NCBI GenBank assembly: GCA_963844845.1
Contig: CAWJPW010000010.1
Location: 248,001-312,000, forward strand
Source of the DNA: CAWJPW01 sp963844845
GTDB lineage: Bacteria > Acidobacteriota > Thermoanaerobaculia > Thermoanaerobaculales > Sulfomarinibacteraceae
Length of the DNA: 64,000 bases
Direction: 5' to 3'
Shown here one piece after another: positions 1 through 8,648 of this stretch (the first letter of the stretch is position 1; the number at the start of each line of letters is the position of its first letter). The notes beneath the pieces were generated by a model that had not been told where the DNA came from, did no database searches, and worked only from the letters and a program-made list of their open reading frames with translations. A program made the position numbers and the translations under genes.

Positions 1-936
1 CGCAGCTTCCTCCTGAAGCAGACGCTTGACCCGCGCCCGCACGTCGTCGCCCGTGTCGGCGAGGCTGAGGATCGAGTCCGGCCGCGTCCCGAAGACCTGC
101 CAGCGCGCCTGCTCCACCAGGCTGCGACAGTACTGGCGCGGAGCCACCTTTCCCCGCGTCACCACCAGCTCGTCACAGAGCGCCTCCCGCACGGTGGCCA
201 GACGTCGCGCCGCCACCCACACCGCAGGATGGAAGAAGAAGAGAATTTGCGCGAGGTTCAGCCCGAGCACCCAGAGGTCGTCCCACCGTGCCACGTGCGC
301 CAGCTCGTGGCCGAGCACCGGCTCGAGCAGCTCCTCCGGCCAGGCTTCGGCCACCGCCTCCGGCAGCACCACCGCCGGCCGAAGCGTACCCACGGTGAAC
401 GGCGACCCGCACGATCGTGAGGCGAGGAGACGGACCGGCCGCCGGATGCCCAGCCGGCTGCGCCAGCGCGTCGCCGCTGCCAGGCAGCGAAGGCTGCGCA
501 CCGGGCGCGAGGCGGCCATCACCCGGCCGGTGTGGCGACGCCACCGGAGGATCAAGACGAGGGTCGCGGCGACGCCTGCGAGCCACGCCACGAAGACGAT
601 GAGCGGCCATGACGCGGCCGCCGGCCCGCCGGACGCCGCCGAAGTCCCCACGGTGGCCACGCTCCCTTCCCCACCCCCCTTGTGGAGGAGCACGAGCAGC
701 CATCGGCTCGCGCCGGAGGCCTCGAGGAGGCCACGCAGGCTCAGCGGCGATGCCAGGTCCGGCGGCAGCACCAGCCGCAGCACCACCAGGCTCCAGAGTG
801 CGTAACGCAGGCGCAGCCAGCGCCCCCGCGCCACGAGCTCGACCACGGCGGCGGCCACCAGGAGGAGCGCCGCATAGCCGGCCTGCTGTCCGAGTGCCCG
901 CACCACCTCGTCTGCCAGCCCGCTCAGCTCAGCCAT
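1..936 (-). CDS. M56-family (BlaR1-like) membrane metallopeptidase, partial
   Basis: The frame is open from an ATG at 936 to the window edge (312 codons, C-terminus missing). Reading it out gives hydrophobic segments near residues 18-35, 45-58 and 113-130, then the zinc-peptidase signature GHELAHVARWDD (HExxH) followed by LCDELVV, the pattern of family M56 (BlaR1/MecR1). In that family an outside ligand makes the membrane protease destroy or inactivate the cognate BlaI repressor. The ATG overlaps the stop of the BlaI gene by 8 bp (ATGGCTGA), so the two are translationally coupled, as in other BlaI-M56 pairs. Whether a C-terminal sensor domain (beta-lactam binding or other) is present cannot be seen. 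The family call is secure; the signal sensed is unknown. Confidence 0.88.
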   Translation of the reverse strand, partial: MAELSGLADEVVRALGQQAGYAALLLVAAAVVELVARGRWLRLRYALWSLVVLRLVLPPDLASPLSLRGLLEASGASRWLLVLLHKGGGEGSVATVGTSAASGGPAAASWPLIVFVAWLAGVAATLVLILRWRRHTGRVMAASRPVRSLRCLAAATRWRSRLGIRRPVRLLASRSCGSPFTVGTLRPAVVLPEAVAEAWPEELLEPVLGHELAHVARWDDLWVLGLNLAQILFFFHPAVWVAARRLATVREALCDELVVTRGKVAPRQYCRSLVEQARWQVFGTRPDSILSLADTGDDVRARVKRLLQEEAA

Positions 937-1309
937 CGTCCGCCTCCTCCAGGAGCCGCTCGAGCTCCCGCACCTCGTCAGGGGTCAGCCGGTTCCCCTT
1001 GGCAAGGAGTGACACCACTGCTCCGTGATCCATCTCCAGCACCCGCACCGCGAAGTCCCGCACCAGGTGCGCGAGGCCTGCGGGCCGCGAGATGGTGGGC
1101 TCGTAGACGTAGACGCCGTGGAGCGAGCGCCGGGCGAGGACCCCCTTCTGCACCATGCGGTCCATGGTCGTGCGGGTGGTGGACGGCGCCCAGCCGTACC
1201 CGGCAGGCAGACGCTCGTGCACTTCGCGGGCGCTGAGCGGCTGCTCCGCCCAGAGAATCTTCATGACGTCCAGCTCGGCGCGCGAGAGCTCGGGAAGCTC
1301 GCGCGACAC
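929..1309 (-). CDS. BlaI/MecI/CopY-family transcriptional repressor
   Basis: A 126-residue winged-helix protein. The N-terminus reads ELPELSRAELDVMKILW, the standard opening of BlaI-type DNA-binding domains, followed by a recognition-helix segment with STTRTTMDRMVQKG and a C-terminal dimerisation helix ending VRELERLLEEADD. The longest frame begins at a GTG at 1342, but family members start just before this opening, the operator-like palindrome at 1325-1334 would fall inside the longer version, and a TTGACA box places the likely transcript start near 1342. I therefore prefer the GTG at 1309, although neither start has a good Shine-Dalgarno. It is expected to repress its own operon with the M56 peptidase until the latter is activated. 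Other regulated genes are not visible. Confidence 0.9.
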   Translation of the reverse strand: MSRELPELSRAELDVMKILWAEQPLSAREVHERLPAGYGWAPSTTRTTMDRMVQKGVLARRSLHGVYVYEPTISRPAGLAHLVRDFAVRVLEMDHGAVVSLLAKGNRLTPDEVRELERLLEEADDG

Positions 1310-1324
1310 CTGTCGTTTATTGTT

Positions 1325-1334
1325 TACACGTGTA
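1325..1334. promoter_or_regulatory. BlaI-type operator palindrome TACACGTGTA
   Basis: A perfect 10-bp palindrome TACACGTGTA lies 16 bp upstream of the preferred blaI-family start. It matches the known TACAnnTGTA core bound by BlaI/MecI repressors. Its position at the transcription or translation start predicts autorepression of the BlaI-M56 operon. Seen: the palindrome and its position. Inferred: the regulator that binds it. Confidence 0.65.
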
Positions 1335-1348
1335 GAGGTCACGCCACA

Positions 1349-1377
1349 ACGATGGCGTCACCCAATCCGGATGTCAA
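1349..1377 (-). promoter_or_regulatory. candidate sigma70-type promoter for the BlaI-M56 operon
   Basis: On the minus strand there is a perfect TTGACA (complement of 1372-1377) followed after 17 nt by a weak -10 (CATCGT, 1349-1354). This would start transcription near 1342, just before the TACACGTGTA operator. The -35 is convincing and the -10 is not. A second possible arrangement (TTGTGG with TAAACA 17 nt on) would put the operator in the spacer. Confidence 0.35.
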
Positions 1378-1435
1378 GGGCCGGCGCCTCGCATCCGCCC
1401 CCGTGTCCGCCTGTCACGTGGCAGCCGCAGCTGTC

Positions 1436-1467
1436 GGGAAATCCCACACGAAGTGGGAAAATCCCAC
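1436..1467. promoter_or_regulatory. paired near-palindromes GGGAAATCCCAC / GGGAAAATCCCAC
   Basis: Two copies of a near-palindromic GGGA(A)AATCCCAC element start at 1436 and 1455, that is 19 bp (about two helical turns) apart, and the bases between them form an inverted CCCAC...GTGGG. The pair is 130-160 bp upstream of the small membrane-protein gene at 1596. The layout is typical of a site for a dimeric or cooperative regulator. The adjacent sigma54 activator (1777-3126) is a candidate, but no convincing GG-N10-GC sigma54 promoter follows, so the regulator is not assigned. Confidence 0.4.
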
Positions 1468-1595
1468 GCCACCAGACCCCGGCAAGGGCCGGTCTTCGGC
1501 AGACAAGCTCCTCTCTTCATGACCGTTGCTTCGAAAGTGCCGGCTCCTCCTCGGGACGGCACCGATCGTGCTGAGGCAAGTGTCAGGAGGTCCCG

Positions 1596-1748
1596 ATGGA
1601 GCCAAACACCTCCGAGCTCGTGGTCTTGAACCTGGCGTTGGGAGTGCTCGCCGTACTGTGCTTCGTCTGGCCCCTGGGGGCCGCCCTGGTGGACCGGCTG
1701 CGACGCCCGCGCGGCGGCCTCGAGCGCCTCGACCGCTGGCCCATGTGA
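1596..1748 (+). CDS. 50-residue single-pass membrane miniprotein
   Basis: An ATG at 1596 is preceded at good spacing by AGGAGG, the best Shine-Dalgarno in this region. The frame encodes 50 residues: a short polar N-terminus, a hydrophobic helix at about residues 10-31 (LVVLNLALGVLAVLCFVW core), and a basic tail with RLRRPRGG and an Asp/Arg-rich end. It is not similar to anything I recognise. It converges on the response-regulator gene, with 28 bp between the stops. The paired repeats at 1436-1467 are its most obvious upstream regulatory feature. It could be a small accessory or stress-induced membrane protein. The gene call rests on ribosome site, transmembrane pattern and location only. Confidence 0.6.
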   Translation: MEPNTSELVVLNLALGVLAVLCFVWPLGAALVDRLRRPRGGLERLDRWPM

Positions 1749-1776
1749 GCGGCACGCCCGGTCGCTGCTCGACCGC

Positions 1777-3126
<1,350 letters not shown>

Positions 3127-3137
3127 TGGACACTCCT

Positions 3138-4727
3138 TCACGTCACCGCGGGTGGGGTTCCCACCGCCGGCAGCGTAACCCGGAAGGTGGTGCCGCGACC
3201 CGGCTCGCTCTCCACCTCGATGTCGCCGCCGTGACCCTCGACGATGCCGTACACAACGGCCAGCCCGAGCCCCAGGGCCTTGCCCTCTTCCTTGGTGGTG
3301 AAAAAGGGATCGAAGATCCGCGACAGGTTCCCGGCTGCGATCCCGCTCCCGGTGTCCGTGACCTCGAGCACGGGTCGCCCCCCGCGCACCAGGGTCCGCA
3401 CCTCCACCCGACCCTCACCGGAGATCGCCTCCACCCCGTTCACCACCAGGTTGACGACCACCTGCTGCAGCTGTGAGGCGTCACCCAGCACCTCGGGCAG
3501 GCCGGACGCCAGCACCGGCGCGATGGCCACGCTCCCGGACCGGAACCGGTGAGCGAGGATCGCGAGAGCGGACGAGACGACGCCGTTGAGGTCGGCCCGG
3601 CCGGCCCGCGGCCGCGCCTGGCGCGAGAACGACAGCAGGTCCGCCACGATCCGGCCGACCCGTGCCGTCTCCGCCTCCACCTGGGCCAGGTACCTGCGGA
3701 ACTCTTCGAGGCGCTCTGGCGGAACCCCCTCCTCGCCCAGCAGACGCCGCAGCAGCCTGGCCAGGTTGAGGACCCCCGAGATCGGGTTGTTGATCTCGTG
3801 CGCCACGGTGGCGGCGAGCTTGCCCAACGACGCCAGGCGGTCGCCCTGGGCGAGCTTCTGCTCCGCCGCCCGCAGCTCGGCGGTCCGAATCTCGACCTGC
3901 CGCTCGAGGCCGTGGGTCAGCTCGTTGAGCTGTGCCAGGGTCGTCCGGAGACGCTCCCGCATGGCGTTGAAGGACAGCGCGAGCGCGGCCAGCTCGCCGC
4001 TCGTACCGACGTCGATGGGACGGTCGAGCTCGAGCTCCCCCACCGCAGTGGTGCCCTCGATGAGGCGCCGGATCGGCCGCCCCACGAAACGCCTGGTGAG
4101 CACCACCGTGGCGAGGCCGATGAGCCCGATCTGCACCGCGAACACCGCCAGCATCCGCCGGCGCGCGCGCACCAGCTCGCGGTCCACGGGCTCGAGGTCG
4201 AGGGCCACGTCGAGAACGCCGAGGACGTTCCGGTCGGCGGGATGGGCGTGGCAGTCCGCCCGGCTGCAGGCCAGCTCGTTGTAGATCGGCGTCACCATGG
4301 CGAGCCGCCGCGCCCCCCCGTCGGCCCGGAAGATGCGGGCTCGGGTCGGTACGTCCACCCGCACCAGCGGCTTCTCCTCGGCGTGGCAGAGAAAGCAGGC
4401 CTCGGCGCGCTTGTCCACCTGGACCGCGCGATCACCCGCGGTGGAGAAGGTGATCCGCCCCTCCTTGTTGAAGATGCGGATACGGTCGATGCCATGCTCG
4501 GCAGCGATGGTCTCCATGACCTCGTACGCCGCGGTGCGGTTGTCAGCGAGCATGGCGTGCCAGGTCGCACTGGTGATGCTGCGCGAGAGCTGGTCGGCGC
4601 CGAGGATCATGCCGTCCACCAGCTGCCGCTCCTGGGCTCGGAGGTTCACGAGGCCGAACGCGCCCTCCACCAGCACCACGATGAGGGTGAGTGACAGGAT
4701 GAGCTTCCCGGCGAGGCTCCGCGGCAC
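3138..4727 (-). CDS. membrane sensor histidine kinase with c-type heme motifs (NtrB-like)
   Basis: A 529-residue kinase starting at a GTG with GGAGG 6 nt upstream. Transmembrane helices lie near residues 8-24 and 192-210. The roughly 165-residue extracytoplasmic sensor between them contains a CFLCH motif (111-115, canonical CxxCH heme c site) and CSRADCH (154-160, the rarer CX4CH spacing). A HAMP domain follows, then a coiled segment, HisKA with phospho-His 310 in VAHEINNPISG, and an HATPase domain with N, G1 (DTGSGI) and G2 (GLGLAVVYG) boxes. It probably senses redox state or a small ligand through covalent heme and phosphorylates the downstream NtrC-type regulator. The pair forms one operon. 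Heme attachment is predicted from motifs only. Confidence 0.92.
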   Translation of the reverse strand: MPRSLAGKLILSLTLIVVLVEGAFGLVNLRAQERQLVDGMILGADQLSRSITSATWHAMLADNRTAAYEVMETIAAEHGIDRIRIFNKEGRITFSTAGDRAVQVDKRAEACFLCHAEEKPLVRVDVPTRARIFRADGGARRLAMVTPIYNELACSRADCHAHPADRNVLGVLDVALDLEPVDRELVRARRRMLAVFAVQIGLIGLATVVLTRRFVGRPIRRLIEGTTAVGELELDRPIDVGTSGELAALALSFNAMRERLRTTLAQLNELTHGLERQVEIRTAELRAAEQKLAQGDRLASLGKLAATVAHEINNPISGVLNLARLLRRLLGEEGVPPERLEEFRRYLAQVEAETARVGRIVADLLSFSRQARPRAGRADLNGVVSSALAILAHRFRSGSVAIAPVLASGLPEVLGDASQLQQVVVNLVVNGVEAISGEGRVEVRTLVRGGRPVLEVTDTGSGIAAGNLSRIFDPFFTTKEEGKALGLGLAVVYGIVEGHGGDIEVESEPGRGTTFRVTLPAVGTPPAVT

Positions 4728-4747
4728 GGCGACCTCCGCTCACTGCC

Positions 4748-4768
4748 AGTGTAGCGGAGAGCGCTCTC
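4748..4768 (-). promoter_or_regulatory. candidate promoter with 12-bp palindrome before the heme kinase
   Basis: Minus-strand TACACT (complement of 4748-4753) is a plausible -10 for the kinase operon. Directly upstream of it is a perfect 12-bp palindrome GAGAGCGCTCTC (4757-4768), which would sit in the promoter spacer where an operator would block or tune RNA polymerase. No good -35 is visible, which fits a promoter that depends on an activator or an alternative sigma factor. Confidence 0.35.
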
Positions 4769-4873
4769 GTCGCGAGGGCCGGGAGGAGAATAGTGACTCT
4801 CCGGCGCCACCTTCTCGGGCTCCCGGGCGCAGCGCGGCCGCCGCGCTGCGCCGCGTCATTGTGGCCGGTGCGG

Positions 4874-4903
4874 TTGACAGGCCGGTGCCGCGCGGCCTAC
4901 ATA
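4874..4903 (+). promoter_or_regulatory. sigma70-type promoter of the Ser/Thr kinase gene
   Basis: A perfect TTGACA at 4874-4879 is followed after 18 nt by TACATA (4898-4903). Transcription would start close to 4910. This excludes the GTG at 4908 as start and supports the GTG at 4935 behind AGGAAGG. Confidence 0.55.
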
Positions 4904-4934
4904 GTGTGTGACTCACAGCCAGGAAGGCGATGCC

Positions 4935-7496
4935 GTGTCCTCACCCCTCGAGCGCATCGAAGGCAAGTACGAGATCCTCGAGAAGCTGCGCGAGGGTGGC
5001 ATGGGCTCGGTCTACAAGGTCCGCCACCGCCTGCTCGACGAGGTGCGCGTCATCAAGATGATGCGCCCGCATCTGGTCGACGACGAGACCCTGCGCACGC
5101 GCTTCGTGCGCGAGGCGCAGACCGCCATCCGCCTTCACCACCCGGGGATCGCCCAGCTCTACGACTTCACCGTCGACGAGGAGGGCAACGCCTTCATCGT
5201 CATGGAGTACATCAACGGGTTCACGCTCCAGGAGCTCCTGCGCGTCAGCCCGCGCCCCTCGCTGGCGCTGACCCTGGAGGTCGCCCGTCAGACCCTGGCG
5301 GCCATCGGCTACCTGCACCGCAAGCGCATCATCCATCGCGACGTCTCCCCGGACAACCTGATGCTGGCGCGCGACGATGAGGGCCACCTCGTGGTCAAGC
5401 TCATCGACCTGGGCATCGCCAAGGTCACCGAGGGCCGCAGCCATCTCACCACCACCGGGACCTTCCTGGGCAAGATCCGGTACTCCTCGCCGGAGCACTT
5501 CGCCACTCCCGAGTCGCCCGGTGTCGAGCCTCGCTCGGACCTCTACTCCTTCGGCGTGGTGCTGTACGAGCTCTGCACCGGGCAGTACCCCATCCGCGGC
5601 AGCTCGACCTCGGGCCTCATCGCCGGCCACCTCGTGCACCCGCCGCTCGAGTTCGCCGAGACCGACCCCGACGGCCGCGTCCCGGACGCCCTGCGGGCAG
5701 CCGCACTGCGCGCCCTCGCCAAGGCGCCCGCCGACCGCTTCGCCTCGGCGGAGGAGTTCCGCTCGGTCGTCGAGGCGCTGCAGGAGGACCACCGCCTCTC
5801 CGCCGACGAGGTCATCGAGCTCTTCGAGATGCCCGCAACCACCACCGCCCGCATTCCGGTGCACCGGCCCGGCAGCACCCAGGAGCGCCTCAACCGCGAG
5901 TTCGGGATTGGCACCACCCCGGCACCAGTCACCCCCACTCCCCCACCGGTCACACCGCCTCCCCTCCAGCAGGTGCGGGCCCTCCTGCTCGGTGCCCAGC
6001 GCCTGGCGGAGGACGGCCACCTGGACGAGGCGAGGCTGCAGCTGGCGGCGGTCCGCGAGATCGACCCCGGCAACCCCGAGGCGGTTCGACTCGAGGCCAC
6101 CATCGACGCCGCCGACGAGCACCGTGCACGGCGCCTCGCGGCGGCGGCCGACGAGGTCCGGGCGCTCCTCGCCACCGACCAGCTCGACGAGGCCGAGCGG
6201 TCGTTGGAGGCCGCGCTCGAGTGCTTCGGCGACGACCCGAGCCTGGTGGCGCTCGGCGGCGAGCTCGAGCACAACCAGCAGGAGGCGGCCGAGCGGCGCG
6301 CACGTTTCGACGCCGCCCTCCACCGCGCAGCCGAGCTGGCTGAAGCGAGCGAGACCGGGCACGCCTTGGAGGTCCTCGAGGGCGCCGCGGAGCTCGCCGA
6401 TGACCGTGGTGCGAAAACGCGTCTCCGCGACGCCGAGGCGGACGTCCGCCACGCCGCTGAGGCCCGCCGCCGCGCCCAGGAGGTCGCAGCCGCCGCGGCG
6501 CGCATCCGCGGCCTCATCCAGACCGGCGACCTCGCCAGCGCCGCGCGCGCCTTCGCCCTCGCCGAGAAACTCTACGGCGACGACGAGGAGTCCCTCGCCG
6601 ACCCGCGCCGCGAGCTGGAGCAGCGGATTGCCCAGGAGCGCTCCGCAGACGCCGCCGCACTCCGCGCCGAGGCGGAGACCCTCTGCGACCAGGACCGCTT
6701 CGACGAGGCCCTGACCTGCCTCGAGCACGCTCTCGAGCTCCTGCCCGAGGACGAGCGCACCCGCGATGCCGTCGCCCGCATCATCTTCCGCCAGCAGGAG
6801 CACGCCGCGCAGCTGGCCGCCGAGCGCGCCGCGTCCGTCCGCGCGGCCATCGCCGAGGCCCGGGACACCGCCGACGCCGAGGACTTCGACTCGGCTCTGG
6901 CCGGGCTTCGCGCAGCGGCCCCTGCCGCCACCGACCCCGAGCTCGCCGACGAGCTCGCCGCGGTGGAGAACGAGATCCACCGACGCGCGCAGGCCCACCG
7001 ACTCGAGAAGAGCATCGCCCGCGCCGCGGTGAGCATCGAGGAGTGTCTCGCGGCCGGCGAGCTCGACGAGGCCGATCACCAGCTCGACCTGGCCGCCCGG
7101 CTGTACGGGTCGCGGCCGGCGCACGAGGAGCTGCGGCGGCGCCTCGACGAGCTGCTCGCCGCCCGCCGCGTCCAGGAGCTGGTCGACCTCGCCCTGGCCC
7201 CGAGGGTGAGCTTCCGCGACGCCATCGCCCGGCTCGAGGACGCCGCCGATCTCGCCCCGGACGATGCCCGGGTTGCCCAGCTGCTGGCGCAGACGCGGAA
7301 GGCCTACGATCGGCACCGCGCGGCACGCCGCCGAGAGGCGGTGGCCGCCGCTGTGGCGGAGGTCGAGGAACGTCTGAGCGCCGGCGACGCCGGGGGAGCG
7401 CTGGCCCGGCTCGAGCGCGCCCTGGAGCAGCTCGGAGACTTCGCCGAGGCGAGGTCCCTGCGCGCCCGCATCGCGACGGACGACCGCGGGTTGTGA
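4935..7496 (+). CDS. Pkn-type serine/threonine protein kinase with long helical repeat tail
   Basis: About 853 residues from the GTG at 4935, which has AGGAAGG 8-9 nt upstream. The N-terminal Hanks kinase (residues 8-275) has the glycine loop (REGGMGSVYK), catalytic Lys 41, the catalytic loop HRDVSPDN (134-141), DLG in place of DFG (158-160) and a normal APE-region to subdomain XI. There is no transmembrane segment. A Pro/Thr-rich linker (about 300-325) leads into some 520 residues of Ala/Glu/Arg-rich helical hairpins spaced like degenerate TPR units (repeated LDEAxxxLexAxel patterns). It is probably a cytosolic signalling kinase whose tail recruits partners or substrates. No phosphatase or FHA gene is adjacent. 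A frame of similar length on the opposite strand is a codon-bias shadow. Confidence 0.93.
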   Translation: MSSPLERIEGKYEILEKLREGGMGSVYKVRHRLLDEVRVIKMMRPHLVDDETLRTRFVREAQTAIRLHHPGIAQLYDFTVDEEGNAFIVMEYINGFTLQELLRVSPRPSLALTLEVARQTLAAIGYLHRKRIIHRDVSPDNLMLARDDEGHLVVKLIDLGIAKVTEGRSHLTTTGTFLGKIRYSSPEHFATPESPGVEPRSDLYSFGVVLYELCTGQYPIRGSSTSGLIAGHLVHPPLEFAETDPDGRVPDALRAAALRALAKAPADRFASAEEFRSVVEALQEDHRLSADEVIELFEMPATTTARIPVHRPGSTQERLNREFGIGTTPAPVTPTPPPVTPPPLQQVRALLLGAQRLAEDGHLDEARLQLAAVREIDPGNPEAVRLEATIDAADEHRARRLAAAADEVRALLATDQLDEAERSLEAALECFGDDPSLVALGGELEHNQQEAAERRARFDAALHRAAELAEASETGHALEVLEGAAELADDRGAKTRLRDAEADVRHAAEARRRAQEVAAAAARIRGLIQTGDLASAARAFALAEKLYGDDEESLADPRRELEQRIAQERSADAAALRAEAETLCDQDRFDEALTCLEHALELLPEDERTRDAVARIIFRQQEHAAQLAAERAASVRAAIAEARDTADAEDFDSALAGLRAAAPAATDPELADELAAVENEIHRRAQAHRLEKSIARAAVSIEECLAAGELDEADHQLDLAARLYGSRPAHEELRRRLDELLAARRVQELVDLALAPRVSFRDAIARLEDAADLAPDDARVAQLLAQTRKAYDRHRAARRREAVAAAVAEVEERLSAGDAGGALARLERALEQLGDFAEARSLRARIATDDRGL

Positions 7497-7602
7497 CCGC
7501 GCCGCGGCGGCCACCGCCGGTTTGACGACCCGGCGCCGGAACTGTTACCCTTCCGACCGTTTTGCGGCACCTTTCAACAGCGTGCCGGCTGGGAGTTCAA
7601 CC

Positions 7603-7803
7603 ATGGCCATCCGCGACATCGTCAAGAAGGTCTTCCTCGGCAGCAACGAGCCGATCCCCGAGCTGGGGCGCAACGACCGCTGCTGGTGCGGCAGCAACAA
7701 GAAGTACAAGCACTGCCACCAGGCGTCCGACGACCGCAAGCGGCAGACCGCTCGCGCCACCGCGGCGTTCGGCCGCGACTCCGGCGAGGGCTTCGGCTTC
7801 TGA
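7603..7803 (+). CDS. SEC-C motif miniprotein
   Basis: A 66-residue basic protein from the ATG at 7603, preceded by GGGAG at a usable distance. A longer frame to 7522 has no ribosome site. The centre is a SEC-C zinc motif, CWCGSNKKYKHCH (CxCGSxxKxKxCH), the metal-binding module also found at the end of SecA and as a stand-alone protein. The rest is a short N-terminal helix (AIRDIVKKVFLG) and a glycine-rich tail ending GFGF. The function of stand-alone SEC-C proteins is not well established; nucleic-acid, ribosome or Sec-associated roles are all possible. It is co-directional with the kinase, about 100 nt downstream. Confidence 0.85.
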   Translation: MAIRDIVKKVFLGSNEPIPELGRNDRCWCGSNKKYKHCHQASDDRKRQTARATAAFGRDSGEGFGF

Positions 7804-7919
7804 TCCCCAGGGGCGCGCGCGGCGTGCCCCGAGCGCCAGACGAGCCAAGAAACGGCGAGCGGGCAGGTCGGTGCCCACTCGGTCGCCTCCCCGCTGCGGC
7901 CGGCCGAGGCGTGCGGTCG

Positions 7920-8360
7920 TCAGCCCGTCGGCAGCTCCGAGGTGCAGTGGGCGCACCTCGTCGCCTTGAGCGGGACCGTCGACAGGCAGTACGGGCAGGT
8001 CGCCGTGACCGGCGCCACCGCTTCCTCGGGCTTGCGCTTCAGGCGGTTCACCTGGCGAACCAGAAAGAAGATCACGAACGCCACGATGACGAAGTCCACC
8101 ACGGCGTTGACGAAGAGCCCGTAGTTGATCGTCGGAGCCCCCGCCGCCTGCGCCTCCGCCAGCGTCGCGTAATGGGTCCCCGACAGGTTGACGAAGAGCC
8201 CGGCGAAGTCGACGTTGCCCAGCGCCACGCCGATGGGCGGCATGATCACGTCGTTGACCAGAGACGAGACGATCTTGCCGAACGCCACCCCGATGATGAT
8301 GCCCACCGCCATGTCGATGACGTTGCCGCGCACCGCGAACTCCCGAAACTCCTTGAGCAT
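7920..8360 (-). CDS. mscL: large-conductance mechanosensitive channel MscL with C-terminal zinc ribbon
   Basis: A 146-residue protein. The start is the ATG at 8360, preceded by AAAGGAGGAG; the longer frame only adds a basic leader. The N-terminus [38 protein letters not shown] is the hallmark MscL amphipathic helix plus TM1 (shown here in overlapping short form: [28 protein letters not shown]). TM2 follows ([19 protein letters not shown]). After the basic helix NRLKRK the protein ends in a CPYC...CAHC zinc ribbon, an extension seen in many but not all MscL proteins and facing the cytoplasm. The pentameric channel opens under membrane tension to release solutes during hypo-osmotic shock. Confidence 0.96.
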   Translation of the reverse strand: MLKEFREFAVRGNVIDMAVGIIIGVAFGKIVSSLVNDVIMPPIGVALGNVDFAGLFVNLSGTHYATLAEAQAAGAPTINYGLFVNAVVDFVIVAFVIFFLVRQVNRLKRKPEEAVAPVTATCPYCLSTVPLKATRCAHCTSELPTG

Positions 8361-8648
8361 CTGTCTCCTCCTTTGCCGGGCGGCGGCCCGTTCCGCTCCG
8401 GCCATCGACCTGTTGGGCTGTCAGAAATCAACACGAGGATGATACTTCAGGCGCGCACGGATCACCGGCGCCACCGGGTCCCGCGAGGCCGGGCCCGATG
8501 TCCCGTCAGGGTGCGCTCACGAGCGGAGACCAGAGCTGTCGCCGTGGTCGGCGGGCGACGCTCCCGCGCCTGCTTCGGGTGACCCGGCGGGTGCCCCCGG
8601 AGGTGGACCAGACGGGAAAGGTGGGCTCCACTCCGCGCTCGTCGCCGC

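Noticed and set aside
1..935. Several frames on both strands over the first 900 bases
   Set aside because: Only the frame running off the left edge from 936 contains a family signature (HELAH, LCDELVV); the others are GC-rich shadows.
1436..1595. Sigma54 promoter between the paired repeats and the small membrane protein
   Set aside because: The only GG-N10-GC match in the interval lacks the other conserved bases, so a sigma54 promoter is not supported.
4941..7514. 857-codon minus-strand frame opposite the Ser/Thr kinase
   Set aside because: Shadow of the Ala/Glu/Arg-rich helical tail; the + strand has all kinase motifs.
8361..8648. Gene or RNA between mscL and the CocE-like gene
   Set aside because: 288 bp with no start/ribosome-site combination, no signal of conserved protein, and no stable tRNA-like fold recognised.
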